A DNA stretch of 64,000 bases from positions 62,001 through 126,000 of the forward strand of contig JAFKLG010000057.1 of the NCBI GenBank assembly GCA_017304945.1. The letters are read 5' to 3'. The notes under the pieces are model-generated. The model was not told the DNA's origin, did no database searches, and saw nothing but the letters and a program-made list of their open reading frames with translations. The stretch is from Rhodospirillales bacterium. GTDB lineage: Bacteria > Pseudomonadota > Alphaproteobacteria > Acetobacterales > Acetobacteraceae. This document shows, in pieces, positions 52,388 through 59,771 of the stretch. The translations under genes and the position numbers were made by a program. Each line of letters opens with the position of its first letter. Position 1 is the stretch's first letter.

Positions 52388-52510
52388 ACCCCCGTCATGG
52401 CCGGGCTCGTCCCGGCCATCCGTGAGGCACCGTGCCCACCCCGGCCATGACGAAGAGGCAGACTAATGGCCGGGACACTCCCCGCCATAGCGGTGGCCCG
52501 GCCATGACGG
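52388..52510. repeat. Dispersed palindromic repeat, family B
   Basis: The gap after the thiolase gene contains several copies of CATGGCCGGG and its complement (CCGTCATGGCCGGGCTCGTC at 52393-52412, then CCCGGCCATGACG-type arms near 52441, 52472 and 52498), arranged as nested palindromes. The same arms recur at 58824-58885. Similar CATGGCCGG-rich intergenic palindromes are widespread in Alphaproteobacteria. I see no gene here. Confidence 0.8.
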
Positions 52511-52551
52511 AAAGGGAACGCAAGGCCAGCGGTCGGAACAGGCGCCTTGCC

Positions 52552-52881
52552 TCAGGGCGCCACCACGACCTGCCCCTTCATGTGCGGATGCAGCCCGCAG
52601 ATATACGCGAACGTACCTGCCTTCTCGAACCGGTACGCAAAGCTCGCATCGGTATCGAGCGTCGGGGATCGGACTCCGGTCGCCCCGAGCACCACGCTGT
52701 GCGGAATGTCGTCGTGGTTGGTCCACACCACGCGCGTGCCGGGCTTGATCCGCAGCACGGCCGGCTGGAACGTGAAGTTGTCGATCGTCACCGCCTCGGA
52801 CGGAGCCTCGTCGGCCCGCAGGGGCAGCGCGAACGCGAGCAGCAGCGCGGCGCAGAGGCCGCCCAGGATCTTGCGTCGCAT
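52552..52881 (-). CDS. Exported cupredoxin (blue copper protein)
   Basis: This 109-residue protein has a signal peptide (MRRKILGGLCAALLLAFALP, cleavage near RADE) and a single cupredoxin domain. The copper ligands are visible: His61 in NHDDIPHSVVL, then Cys95, His98 and Met101 in ICGLHPHMKG (C-x2-H-x2-M), as in plastocyanin/pseudoazurin-type proteins. It is very short, near the minimum for the fold. The start ATG overlaps the last base of the metallophosphoesterase stop (TGATG), so the two are coupled and share the upstream promoter candidate. A periplasmic electron carrier or copper handler is the likely role. Confidence 0.92.
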   Translation of the reverse strand: MRRKILGGLCAALLLAFALPLRADEAPSEAVTIDNFTFQPAVLRIKPGTRVVWTNHDDIPHSVVLGATGVRSPTLDTDASFAYRFEKAGTFAYICGLHPHMKGQVVVAP

Positions 52882-53819
52882 CACCCCTCCAGCGGCTGGT
52901 CGATGATCGCGAGCGGCGCGCCGGTATCCACCAGGCTGACCCGCGATACGCCGAGATAGGTCTTCAGCGCGCCCGGTGGCACCGCCGCCGGTCCTGGTCC
53001 CTTGGCCTGGCCGGGCACACCTTGCGGGAATGCCGTCGAGCGCGCCGTGTGGAACGCGACGTGTCCCTCGACCTTCTGCATCACCTGGTGGATGTGTCCG
53101 TTCAGCACGGTGACCGACCCGAACCGCTTGAGATACCCGATCGCCTGCGCCCCGTCCGCCGTGCTCCAGCCCCACTCGGGATAGACCAGCCACAGCGGCA
53201 CATGCGCGAACACCACGATCGGCGTGCTGGCGCTGCGGCCGCGCAGGTCGCGCTCGAGCCATTCGAGTTGCGGCTTGCCCAGCGCCCCCAGCCCATTGCC
53301 CTGCAGGTCGATGACGTTCACCAGGCCGATGAAGTGCACGCCGCCCGCGTCGAAGCTGTACCAGCCGTCGCCCAGCGTGCCCTTGCCGTAGCGGTTCAGG
53401 TAGCTGCGCCGCTCCTCCTCCAGCACGTCGTGCTCGCCCGGCACGGTGTACGTCGCAAGCCCGGTGCCCTGCATGAGGCTCCGCGCCGCGTCGAACTCGG
53501 CCGGCTTCGACAGATGGGTGATGTCGCCGGTGTGGATCAGGAAGGCGGGCCGCTCCGGCATCGCCGTCACCTGGTCGAGTGCGGCGCGCAGCGTCGCCGT
53601 CGGGTCGGGGTTCACCGGCTTGTCGAAGCCCAGATGGCTGTCGCTGATCTGCGCGAAGCTGAACCCAGTGGCCGGGGCGGCCGCCTCGGCCCGATCGACC
53701 AGCCGGGCGCGCGGGATGCCGCCCGCCACGGTCCAGAGCGCCGCCGTTCCCGCCCAGGTCATGCAGCGCAACACCTGCCGCCGCGCCGGATCGGATATCC
53801 CATCGGTCTCGCGAACCAT
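52881..53819 (-). CDS. Exported metallophosphoesterase (Tat-type signal)
   Basis: This 312-residue protein has a twin-arginine-like N-terminus (ARRQVLRCMTWAGTAALW) and a calcineurin-like phosphoesterase core: FAQISDSHLGF (D-x-H), IHTGDITHL (G-D), VPGEHDVLEEE (G-x-H-D), VFAHVPLW, and LNGHIHQVMQK (G-H-x-H). All di-metal ligands are present, though the G-N-H-D box reads G-E-H-D. Such proteins hydrolyse phosphodiesters or phosphoproteins in the periplasm; substrate unknown. The cupredoxin gene follows with a 1-nt overlap. It is divergent from an ECF sigma gene, and both share a mirror-image promoter arrangement. Confidence 0.9.
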   Translation of the reverse strand: MVRETDGISDPARRQVLRCMTWAGTAALWTVAGGIPRARLVDRAEAAAPATGFSFAQISDSHLGFDKPVNPDPTATLRAALDQVTAMPERPAFLIHTGDITHLSKPAEFDAARSLMQGTGLATYTVPGEHDVLEEERRSYLNRYGKGTLGDGWYSFDAGGVHFIGLVNVIDLQGNGLGALGKPQLEWLERDLRGRSASTPIVVFAHVPLWLVYPEWGWSTADGAQAIGYLKRFGSVTVLNGHIHQVMQKVEGHVAFHTARSTAFPQGVPGQAKGPGPAAVPPGALKTYLGVSRVSLVDTGAPLAIIDQPLEG

Positions 53820-53867
53820 CTCGCTCTCCTTCGTCGGACGCCCCAGCGGCCTCCGTCGACGGTCAAG

Positions 53868-53892
53868 ACCGGCGCCTCTGCGGCGCTATTCC
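53868..53892 (-). promoter_or_regulatory. Candidate ECF promoter for the metallophosphoesterase-cupredoxin operon
   Basis: On the minus strand GGAATA (53892-53887) is followed after exactly 15 nt by CGGT (53871-53868), about 48 nt before the ATG. This is a typical group-IV sigma promoter layout (GGAA-type -35). The same two words with the same 15-nt spacing occur on the plus strand toward the sigma gene. Confidence 0.6.
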
Positions 53893-53917
53893 CGGAAAAG
53901 AATTTCCGTGGTCCTCG

Positions 53918-53942
53918 GGAATAACCGCGCGCAGGCGGCGGT
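53918..53942 (+). promoter_or_regulatory. Candidate ECF promoter for the sigma/anti-sigma operon
   Basis: GGAATA (53918-53923) and CGGT (53939-53942) are 15 nt apart, with the GTG start of the sigma gene about 30 nt downstream. The element mirrors the one on the other strand, so the sigma factor probably drives its own operon and the divergent one. The prediction is from sequence only. Confidence 0.6.
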
Positions 53943-53972
53943 AAGACACGGCAGGCAGAGCAGGAGCCGCGC

Positions 53973-54515
53973 GTGACCGCCACCGACCGCCAGCGTCGCT
54001 TCGAGCTGCTGGTGCTGCCGCACCTCGATGCGGCGTACAACCTTGCGCGCTGGCTCGCCGGCAATCCCGCCGATGCCGAGGACGTGGTGCAGACCGCGTA
54101 CCTGCGGGCCTTCCGCTACTTCGAGACCTGGCGGGGCGGCGACGTGCGGGTCTGGCTGCTGGCGATCGTGCGGAACAGCTTCACCGACTGGGCACGCGAG
54201 AACCGCTCCGCGCGGCTGGTGTTCCGCGCCGAACCGATCGACGCCGACCACGATCCCACGCCGCCTTTATGGACCGAACCGACACGTGACCCCGAGGCCC
54301 AGGTCCTGGGGGAGCTCGATGGCCAGAGCCTGGCGACGCTCGTCCAAGGGCTGGCGCCCGAATATCGGGAAGTGCTGATCCTGCGGGAGATGGAGGACAT
54401 GTCCTACAAGCAGATCGCCGCGGTGGTGGGGGTGCCGATCGGCACGGTGATGTCCCGCCTGGCGCGTGCGCGGGCGCTGTTGCGGCGCGCCTGGCTCGCC
54501 ATGGAGGTCGCATGA
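53973..54515 (+). CDS. ECF-type RNA polymerase sigma factor
   Basis: The 180-residue protein is a two-domain group IV sigma factor. Region 2: ARWLAGNPADAEDVVQTAYLRAFRYFETWRGGDVRVWLLAIVRNSF (split here across residues 26-71) with the typical D-A-E-D-V-V-Q-x-A-Y. Region 4: LAPEYREVLILREMEDMSYKQIAAVVGVPIGTVMSRLARARALLR, also over more than one block, with helix-turn-helix S-Y-K-Q-I-A. The GTG at 53973 has GCAGGAGC upstream. It is followed by its anti-sigma gene with a 4-nt ATGA overlap. Confidence 0.93.
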   Translation: MTATDRQRRFELLVLPHLDAAYNLARWLAGNPADAEDVVQTAYLRAFRYFETWRGGDVRVWLLAIVRNSFTDWARENRSARLVFRAEPIDADHDPTPPLWTEPTRDPEAQVLGELDGQSLATLVQGLAPEYREVLILREMEDMSYKQIAAVVGVPIGTVMSRLARARALLRRAWLAMEVA

Positions 54516-55303
54516 CCCCTCACCCCGCCTGCGCGCGTTCGGACCTCGAGCTCGGCCGCCTCGCCGACGGCGAGGTCGGCGTCGTCCGTCGCTTCCTGCT
54601 CTCGCGCCATCTGCGGCATTGCGCGGCCTGCGCGGCGCGTTACGAGGAGATCCTGACCATGCGCCGGACCTTGCGCGAGCGGCTGCCCGCGCACCGCGCT
54701 CCTCCGGCGCTTGCCGCGCGGATCGGGGCCGCGCTCGCCGCCGAGAACCGACCGGCCCCCGTGCCGTCCCATCCGCGCCGGCCCGCTGCGTTCGGGGCGC
54801 GCTTGGGCGGCGTGCTGGCGGGCGGCGGCGTGGGGGTGCTGGCCGGAATTGGGCTGACGCTGCTGGTGATGGGCGGTTCCGCGCGCGGCGATCGGCTCAC
54901 CGAGGACGTGCTCGCCAGCCATCTGCGCTCGATGATGGGCGATCATCTGACCGACGTGCCGACCTCCGACCGCCATACCGTCAAGCCGTGGCTCTCGGCG
55001 CGGCTCGACGTCTCTCCGCCGGTGCACGATTTCGCCGCCGAGGGGTTCCCGCTGGTCGGCGGACGCCTCGACTATCTCGACGGGCATCCCGCGGCCGCGG
55101 TCGTCTATCGAAGCGACCGGCACGTCATCAACCTGTTCGTCTGGCACGATCCGCAGGGCGGCGAGGCGCCCCCAGCCGTTCGGCTCCGGCAGGGATTCAC
55201 CGTGATCTGCTGGCGGAAGGCCGGGATGGGCGCCTGCGCCGTCTCCGATGTGGAGCGCGCGACGCTGGAGCGCTTCGTCAGCCTGGTCGCGGCCGCGGGC
55301 TGA
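54512..55303 (+). CDS. Membrane anti-sigma factor with zinc-binding anti-sigma domain
   Basis: This 263-residue protein has a zf-HC2-type anti-sigma domain at the N-terminus: His33-x3-Cys37-x2-Cys40 in SRHLRHCAACAARYEE, followed by an Ala/Pro-rich linker, one membrane helix (about 98-122, VLAGGGVGVLAGIGLTLLVM) and a C-terminal extracytoplasmic domain with two cysteines (ICWRKAGMGACAV) that could sense redox or metal. ATGA overlap with the sigma gene. Together they form a classic sigma/anti-sigma pair; the presence of a cupredoxin and metallophosphoesterase in the divergent operon suggests copper or envelope stress as signal; inference. Confidence 0.9.
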   Translation: MTPHPACARSDLELGRLADGEVGVVRRFLLSRHLRHCAACAARYEEILTMRRTLRERLPAHRAPPALAARIGAALAAENRPAPVPSHPRRPAAFGARLGGVLAGGGVGVLAGIGLTLLVMGGSARGDRLTEDVLASHLRSMMGDHLTDVPTSDRHTVKPWLSARLDVSPPVHDFAAEGFPLVGGRLDYLDGHPAAAVVYRSDRHVINLFVWHDPQGGEAPPAVRLRQGFTVICWRKAGMGACAVSDVERATLERFVSLVAAAG

Positions 55304-55447
55304 TGCCTGCGGGAGGAGGCCGGCAGGTCAGACGGTCGAGGCGGGGCAAATCGAGGCGGCTGACCCTCCGGACACCGATGCGCGTCTGCGCTCATCGGCA
55401 CGGCGTGCGGCGCTGGTGTGCCACCCCGCTCTCGAGCGACGGCGGGA

Positions 55448-56002
55448 TCAGCCCGCGTGCGGCCGCAGGTCGTTGTTGGTGCGGTGGTCACCGGCCACCC
55501 AGCGCGCCAGTTCGCTATGCGCGTCGGCGCGGCGGATCCGGTCGATCTCGGCCGCGTTCGGCGGGTCCACGGTGAACTCCACCCCGAGTCCGTCGGGCGA
55601 GGTGCAGTAGATGGAGCGGCAATAGCCGTGGTCGACCTCGCGCACGGGCTCGCCCGCCGCGCGCAGCCGCGCCACCAGCTCGTCGCAGGTCGCGTCGTCC
55701 ACCTTGAACGCGACGTGGTCGAAGTTGCGGATCTCCGCCGGCTGCGCCGCCTGGCACTTCCGGTAGACCTCCTCGTCGGCAAAGGAGAAGAACGCCAGCG
55801 CGCCGCCATCGCCGATGCCGTAGAAGGTGTGGCACATGGGCACTTCGCGCCCGACCCAGGGGCTGTGATGGGTCTCGCACCAGGTCGCGACCAGCGGGAT
55901 GCCCAGCACGTCCTCGAAGAAGTGCCGATTGGCTTCCTGGTCCTTCACGACATAGGCGTGGTGATGCAGGCGTTCCGGCAGGCGGGACAGCAGCTTGGCC
56001 AC
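55448..56002 (-). CDS. VOC family protein (glyoxalase-like dioxygenase fold)
   Basis: This 184-residue protein is a vicinal-oxygen-chelate enzyme: LHHHAYVVKDQEANRHFFEDVLGIPLVA in the first half and NFDHVAFKVDDATCDELVARL plus YCTSPDGLGVEFTVDPP in the second. Metal ligands His (HHAYVV), His (FDHVAF) and Glu (VEFTVD) match type I extradiol-dioxygenase-like or glyoxalase-like members. Reaction unknown. The ATG at 56002 has AGGAG upstream (reverse of CTCCT). It lies 61 bp downstream of an MFS gene on the same strand and could be co-transcribed with it. Confidence 0.87.
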   Translation of the reverse strand: MAKLLSRLPERLHHHAYVVKDQEANRHFFEDVLGIPLVATWCETHHSPWVGREVPMCHTFYGIGDGGALAFFSFADEEVYRKCQAAQPAEIRNFDHVAFKVDDATCDELVARLRAAGEPVREVDHGYCRSIYCTSPDGLGVEFTVDPPNAAEIDRIRRADAHSELARWVAGDHRTNNDLRPHAG

Positions 56003-56063
56003 GGCGCTCCTCCTGGTGGCGGTTTTCCGAACTCTGCGCTCGGCCGTCCGACGGCGGCAAGGC

Positions 56064-57302
56064 TCATACCGGCTGCGGCACCCCGCGCGGCGCGGCGTAG
56101 CGCGTGCGGCGATGCAGCAGCCAGAGCGCGATCAGGGCGTTGAGGAGGTTCCAGGCGACCCCGTTCGCGAAGGCCGCGCGATAGGAGCCGGTCATGTCGA
56201 AGATCACCCCCGACATCCAGCCGCCCAGCGCCATGCCGAACAGCGTCATCGCCATGATCACGCCGACGCGCCCGCCCGCCTCCTTCGCCGGAAAACACTC
56301 CCGCACCACGATCGCGTAGCTCGGCACGAGCCCGCCCTGGAACAGGCCGAACAGGGCGGAGATCACGTAGAGCGAGGTCAGCCCGTCCATCAGCAGATAG
56401 AGCACCAGGGCGCTCATCTGCGCGACGGATCCGATCAGCAGCGTGGCCAGGCCGCCCAGCCGGTCGGCGAGAAAGCCCGACGCGATGCGGCTGACGATGC
56501 CGGCCGCGAGCATGAGGGAGAGCATCTGCGCGCCGCGCGCGACGCCATAGCCGAGGTCGCCGCAATAGGCGACGATGTGGACCTGCGGCATCGACATGGC
56601 GACGCAGCAGCACAGCCCGGCGAAGGCGAGCACGCCCTGCAGCACGCGCGGCGAGAGGCCCAGCGTGCCCAGGGCGGGCGGCGCCGCGGCGCCGCCGCTG
56701 CCCGGGCCGGCGACGGGCGGCCGGCCGCGCAGGCACAAGGCGAGCGGCACCATCGTCACCAGGCAGACCACCGCGATGCCGAGATGGGTCGCGCGCCACC
56801 CGTAGGTGCCGATGAAGTGCTCGACCGCGGTCGGCCAGAACGCACCGGCGAAGTAGTTGCCCGAGGCGCAAAGCGCGACCGCGATGCCGCGCCGCCGCTC
56901 GAACCACTGCGAGATGTCGGAGATCAGCGGCACGAAATTGGCCGAACTGCCGACGCCGATCAGCAGGCCCGAGGCGGCCGCGAACTGCCACAGGTTGCTT
57001 GCCTGGGCGGCGAGCGCATAGCCGGCGGCGATCGCGACGGCGCCCACCAACAGGGGGAGCAGGACCCCGCGCCGGTCGGCGAGCCGCCCCATCAGGACGC
57101 CGCCCAGACCGAAGCCGATCATGGTGAGGGTGAAGGGCAGGGAAGCGCCGCCACGTGCCACATCGAACTCGGCCTGGACGGCGGGCAAGGCGACCACCAC
57201 GGACCACATGCCCACGCCGCCGATGGTGGCGATGGTCATGGAGATGGCGAGGCGAAGCCAGGCATAGGCCGAATCGACCTGCCGGGGGGCGTGCGCGGAC
57301 AC
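56064..57302 (-). CDS. MFS transporter
   Basis: The 412-residue protein has twelve helices and the major-facilitator signature GVLMGRLADRRGVLLPLL between helices 2 and 3; a second signature reads SGFLADRLGGLATLLIGS. WLRLAISMTIATIGGVGMWSVVVALPAVQAEF opens helix 1. Resembles monocarboxylate/oxalate-type transporters; ligand unknown. The GTG at 57302 (behind GAGAGGAACG) is preferred; an ATG at 57404 would add 34 residues, including three copies of NERAPRRDR encoded by a 27-bp tandem repeat. If the longer form is real, the protein has an Arg-rich cytoplasmic leader. Confidence 0.85.
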   Translation of the reverse strand: MSAHAPRQVDSAYAWLRLAISMTIATIGGVGMWSVVVALPAVQAEFDVARGGASLPFTLTMIGFGLGGVLMGRLADRRGVLLPLLVGAVAIAAGYALAAQASNLWQFAAASGLLIGVGSSANFVPLISDISQWFERRRGIAVALCASGNYFAGAFWPTAVEHFIGTYGWRATHLGIAVVCLVTMVPLALCLRGRPPVAGPGSGGAAAPPALGTLGLSPRVLQGVLAFAGLCCCVAMSMPQVHIVAYCGDLGYGVARGAQMLSLMLAAGIVSRIASGFLADRLGGLATLLIGSVAQMSALVLYLLMDGLTSLYVISALFGLFQGGLVPSYAIVVRECFPAKEAGGRVGVIMAMTLFGMALGGWMSGVIFDMTGSYRAAFANGVAWNLLNALIALWLLHRRTRYAAPRGVPQPV

Positions 57303-57316
57303 TTGGACGTTCCTCT

Positions 57317-57424
57317 CGTTGGCGTCGCGCCGTGGGGCGCGCTCGTTGCGGTCGCGCCGTGGGGCGCGCTCGTTGCGGTCGCGCCGTGGGGCGCGCTCGT
57401 TCACCTCACGCCGTCAGGCGCGGC
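57317..57424. repeat. 27-bp tandem repeats upstream of the MFS gene
   Basis: Four 27-bp units start at 57317, 57344, 57371 and 57398; the second and third are identical, the first nearly so, the fourth is degenerate. The unit is CGTTGCGGTCGCGCCGTGGG plus GCGCGCT. In the minus-strand frame of the MFS gene each codes for NERAPRRDR-type nonapeptides. Confidence 0.9.
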
Positions 57425-57502
57425 CCTCGGGTGCGCTCGAAATCGATTCGCCCCGGGGCGCGCGGCCGTCAGGTGCGCTCGAAATCGATTCGCTCGACGA
57501 CG
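57421..57502. repeat. 42-bp tandem duplication of the 3' end of the CinA-like gene
   Basis: The 20-bp word GTGCGCTCGAAATCGATTCG occurs at 57431-57450 and again at 57473-57492, 42 bp apart, inside a longer imperfect 42-bp repeat. The right copy includes the stop codon (57469-57471, minus strand) and the last residues (RIDFERT) of the CinA-like gene; the left copy lies just downstream of that stop and lacks it (CCTCGG instead of CCGTCAGG). Confidence 0.85.
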
Positions 57503-58740
57503 GGCAGATCGGACAGGAAGCGGCGCAGGCAATCGAGACCCAATTCCACCGCGCCCAACCGGACCCATTCGCGCCCGCCCAGGATACGGGAGCGGCGGAA
57601 CGCGCGCTGGCCGGGTCCGACCAGGCCGATGCAGATCGTGCCGCCGAGATCCATTCGATCCGGCCCTGTGTCGAGTGCGATCAGGACGGCGAGCGCATGG
57701 GTCGCGCCGCTCTGGGCCCGCGCCGCCTCGGCCACCGCGAGGGTCGCATCCTCGCTGGGTTCTTCCCCTGCCGCGACCGACGGCACGTCGAATGCCGCCG
57801 CGAGGCGGGTGAGGTCGCGCACCACGTGCCCCTCCCGGAAGACGCGTTCGGCGTTGGGCAGATGGGCGAGGCGGGCGGCGATCTGGCCGGCGGTGAAGGT
57901 CTCCACCAGCGCGAGCCCCGCCTCGGCGCGCAGCAGCTCCGCCAGCACGACGCCCTCGAGCGTCTGGTCGTCCTCGGCGATGATGAAGTTGCCCAGCCGC
58001 TGTTTCACCTCGCCGACGATGGGGGCGAGCTTGCGCTGCACGTCGTCCATGTCGGTGCCACGGACGGTCAGCTTGGTCTCGATCTGCGGGTAATGCGCGC
58101 GGAAGCCCAGCTTGACGCCGCCCGAGGGATCCAGCGCCTCGATCCCGGTGAGGAGCTGGTCCACATGGGACTCGCCCAGCCCATAGGTGTGGAAGCGCTT
58201 CAGGTGGATGGTGGTCGGGGCACCGGAGCGGGCGAGCAGGCGCGGGATCACCTGCTCCTCGAGCATGCGGCGGAGTTCTCGCGGCACGCCGGGGGTGAAG
58301 AAGAAGCGGGCCTTGCCGATGTCGAGGGCGAAGCCGCAGGCGGTGCCGATCGGGTTGTCCAGCATCTCGGCGGTGGTGGGCAGCATCGCCTGCTTGCGGT
58401 TGTTGGGCGGCATGGTGCGGCCGCGGCGCGTGAAGAAGCTTTCCATCTTCACCAGCCAGTCCTCGTGCAGGACCAGTTCCACCCCGGCGGCCTGCGCCGC
58501 GATTTCCTGGGAGAGGTCGTCGACGGTGGGGCCGAGGCCGCCGTTCACGATCACCGCATCGGCGCGCGCGGAGGCGAGGCGGAACGCTTCGAGCAGCGCG
58601 TCGCGATCGTCACCGACGGTGGTGCCCCAGTAGACCGAGAGGCCGACATCCTCGAGCTTCTGGGTCATGTAACTGAAGTTCGTGTTGACGATCTTGCCGG
58701 TCAGCACCTCGTCGCCGGTGCAGATGATCTCGATGCGCAT
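57469..58740 (-). CDS. CinA-like protein: MoaB/COG1058 domain plus degenerate amidase (PncC-like) domain
   Basis: This 423-residue protein has the two-domain CinA order. The N-terminal half (1-175) is a standard COG1058 domain: IICTGDEVLTGKIVNTN, VNGGLGPTVDDLSQEIAAQ and FFFTPGVPRELRRMLEEQV. The C-terminal half (about 258-423) aligns with the nicotinamide-nucleotide amidase domain, but the usual E-S-C-T-G-G reads Glu280-Thr-Phe-Thr-Ala-Gly285, so the catalytic serine is lost, and the following Y-S-N-x-x-K lysine segment reads HVVRDLTRL. ADP-ribose pyrophosphatase-type activity may remain while the amidase is likely inactive. ATG at 58740 has GGGAGGA upstream. Confidence 0.88.
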   Translation of the reverse strand: MRIEIICTGDEVLTGKIVNTNFSYMTQKLEDVGLSVYWGTTVGDDRDALLEAFRLASARADAVIVNGGLGPTVDDLSQEIAAQAAGVELVLHEDWLVKMESFFTRRGRTMPPNNRKQAMLPTTAEMLDNPIGTACGFALDIGKARFFFTPGVPRELRRMLEEQVIPRLLARSGAPTTIHLKRFHTYGLGESHVDQLLTGIEALDPSGGVKLGFRAHYPQIETKLTVRGTDMDDVQRKLAPIVGEVKQRLGNFIIAEDDQTLEGVVLAELLRAEAGLALVETFTAGQIAARLAHLPNAERVFREGHVVRDLTRLAAAFDVPSVAAGEEPSEDATLAVAEAARAQSGATHALAVLIALDTGPDRMDLGGTICIGLVGPGQRAFRRSRILGGREWVRLGAVELGLDCLRRFLSDLPVVERIDFERT

Positions 58741-59215
58741 TCTTCCTCCCGTTCCCGCCCGTTCGTCGCGACCGGTCACCATGCCGCCCGAACCCCATCG
58801 GCCCTTGAGCCGCCTCGCCACCGTCATGGCCGGCCGCCGCGCCGCTTCGCCACCCGTCATGGCCGGCCCTCGAGCCGGCCATCCCCATCGGCACCTTGCC
58901 TGCCGTCACCGGCGCGCCACCTTCGCGGCGTCGTACTGGGAGGGGTGGCCGGCGCGACGGCCGGCCGTGACGAGGGGCGGGTCGGCGCACGCACCCCAGC
59001 TTGGGCCGAGGCCGCGCGCCGAGGCAAGGGCGCGAGGGTACCCCGAACGCCAGACCACGCGCCACACGCCAGCCACCAAACGCGAAGGCGCCGCCACCGG
59101 GAATCCGCGCGTCACGCGGACCTGGCTCCCGTTCCGTTCGGGGCTTTGGCGAATCTGGCTCCCGTTCCGGTCGGGCCTCTGGCAGGGTGAAGGCTTCACG
59201 GTGCTGGGGATCGGG
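58741..59215. other. 475-bp intergenic region with repeat family B and a 33-bp direct repeat
   Basis: Between the CinA-like gene and the PH-domain gene. Family B arms (CCGTCATGGCCGG, 58824-58836, 58853-58866, and CCGGCCATCC at 58875-58884) occupy the left half. Two 33-bp direct units start at 59122 and 59155, each CTGGCTCCCGTTCCG plus a variable tail. Open frames on both strands are Arg/Pro/Ala-rich with no family features, so I call no gene here. Confidence 0.6.
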
Positions 59216-59680
59216 ATGGCCTATTACACGCGGGTCTTGCAGCCGGACGAGCAGGTGCGGGTCGTCGGCCGCCTGCACTGGATGGTCTATGTGCCATCCT
59301 GGCTGATCCTGATCGTCGCGGCCGGTGTGCTGATCGGGTCCTTCTGGGTGCAGGACACGCAGATGCAGGCCTGGGTGCAGATCGGCGCCGGCATCATCGC
59401 CGTGATCGGGCTGCTGTGGATGCTGGGCATCGCCTTCCGCCGCCACGGCACCGAGATCGTGGTGACCGACCGGCGCGTGATCTACAAGCGCGGCATCGTC
59501 TCCCGCTACACGGCCGAGATGAACGTCAGCAAGATCGAGACCGTCGACGTGATCCAGGGCTTCTGGGCGCGGATGCTGAACTACGGCACCGTGGTGATCC
59601 GCGGCACCGGATCGGGGTTCGAGCCGCTGGTCGGCGTCGGTGACCCGCTGGCGCTGCGCAACGCGATCACGGTGGGGTAG
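59216..59680 (+). CDS. PH (bacterial pleckstrin-like) domain membrane protein
   Basis: This 154-residue protein begins AYYTRVLQPDEQVRVVGRLHWMVYV, has two membrane helices (VPSWLILIVAAGVLIGSFWV and AGIIAVIGLLWMLGIAF) and a bPH2-type domain starting at TEIVVTDRRVIYKRGIVSRYTAEMNVSKIETVDV (split over residues 82-115), with YGTVVIRGTGSGFEPLVGV. Such proteins are common, small and of unknown role. The ATG at 59216 has GGGGATCGGG upstream; a GTG at 59201 with AAGG is possible and would add five residues. Confidence 0.85.
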   Translation: MAYYTRVLQPDEQVRVVGRLHWMVYVPSWLILIVAAGVLIGSFWVQDTQMQAWVQIGAGIIAVIGLLWMLGIAFRRHGTEIVVTDRRVIYKRGIVSRYTAEMNVSKIETVDVIQGFWARMLNYGTVVIRGTGSGFEPLVGVGDPLALRNAITVG

Positions 59681-59771
59681 GAGCGCCCCACCCGCCTCGC
59701 GTCCCCCTTCCTCGCGCCCCCCCTTCCTCGCGCCCCAGGCCATGCCGGAGCGGCGGCGGGGTTCGCGAGGG

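Noticed and set aside
51058..52488. Long minus-strand frame joining the esterase to sequence opposite the thiolase
   Set aside because: The esterase ATG at 51057 has a strong ribosome-binding site and begins the conserved fold; the extension is antisense to the thiolase.
58741..59215. Possible gene in the gap before the PH-domain gene
   Set aside because: Frames are Arg/Pro-rich, overlap repeat arms and lack any recognisable domain.
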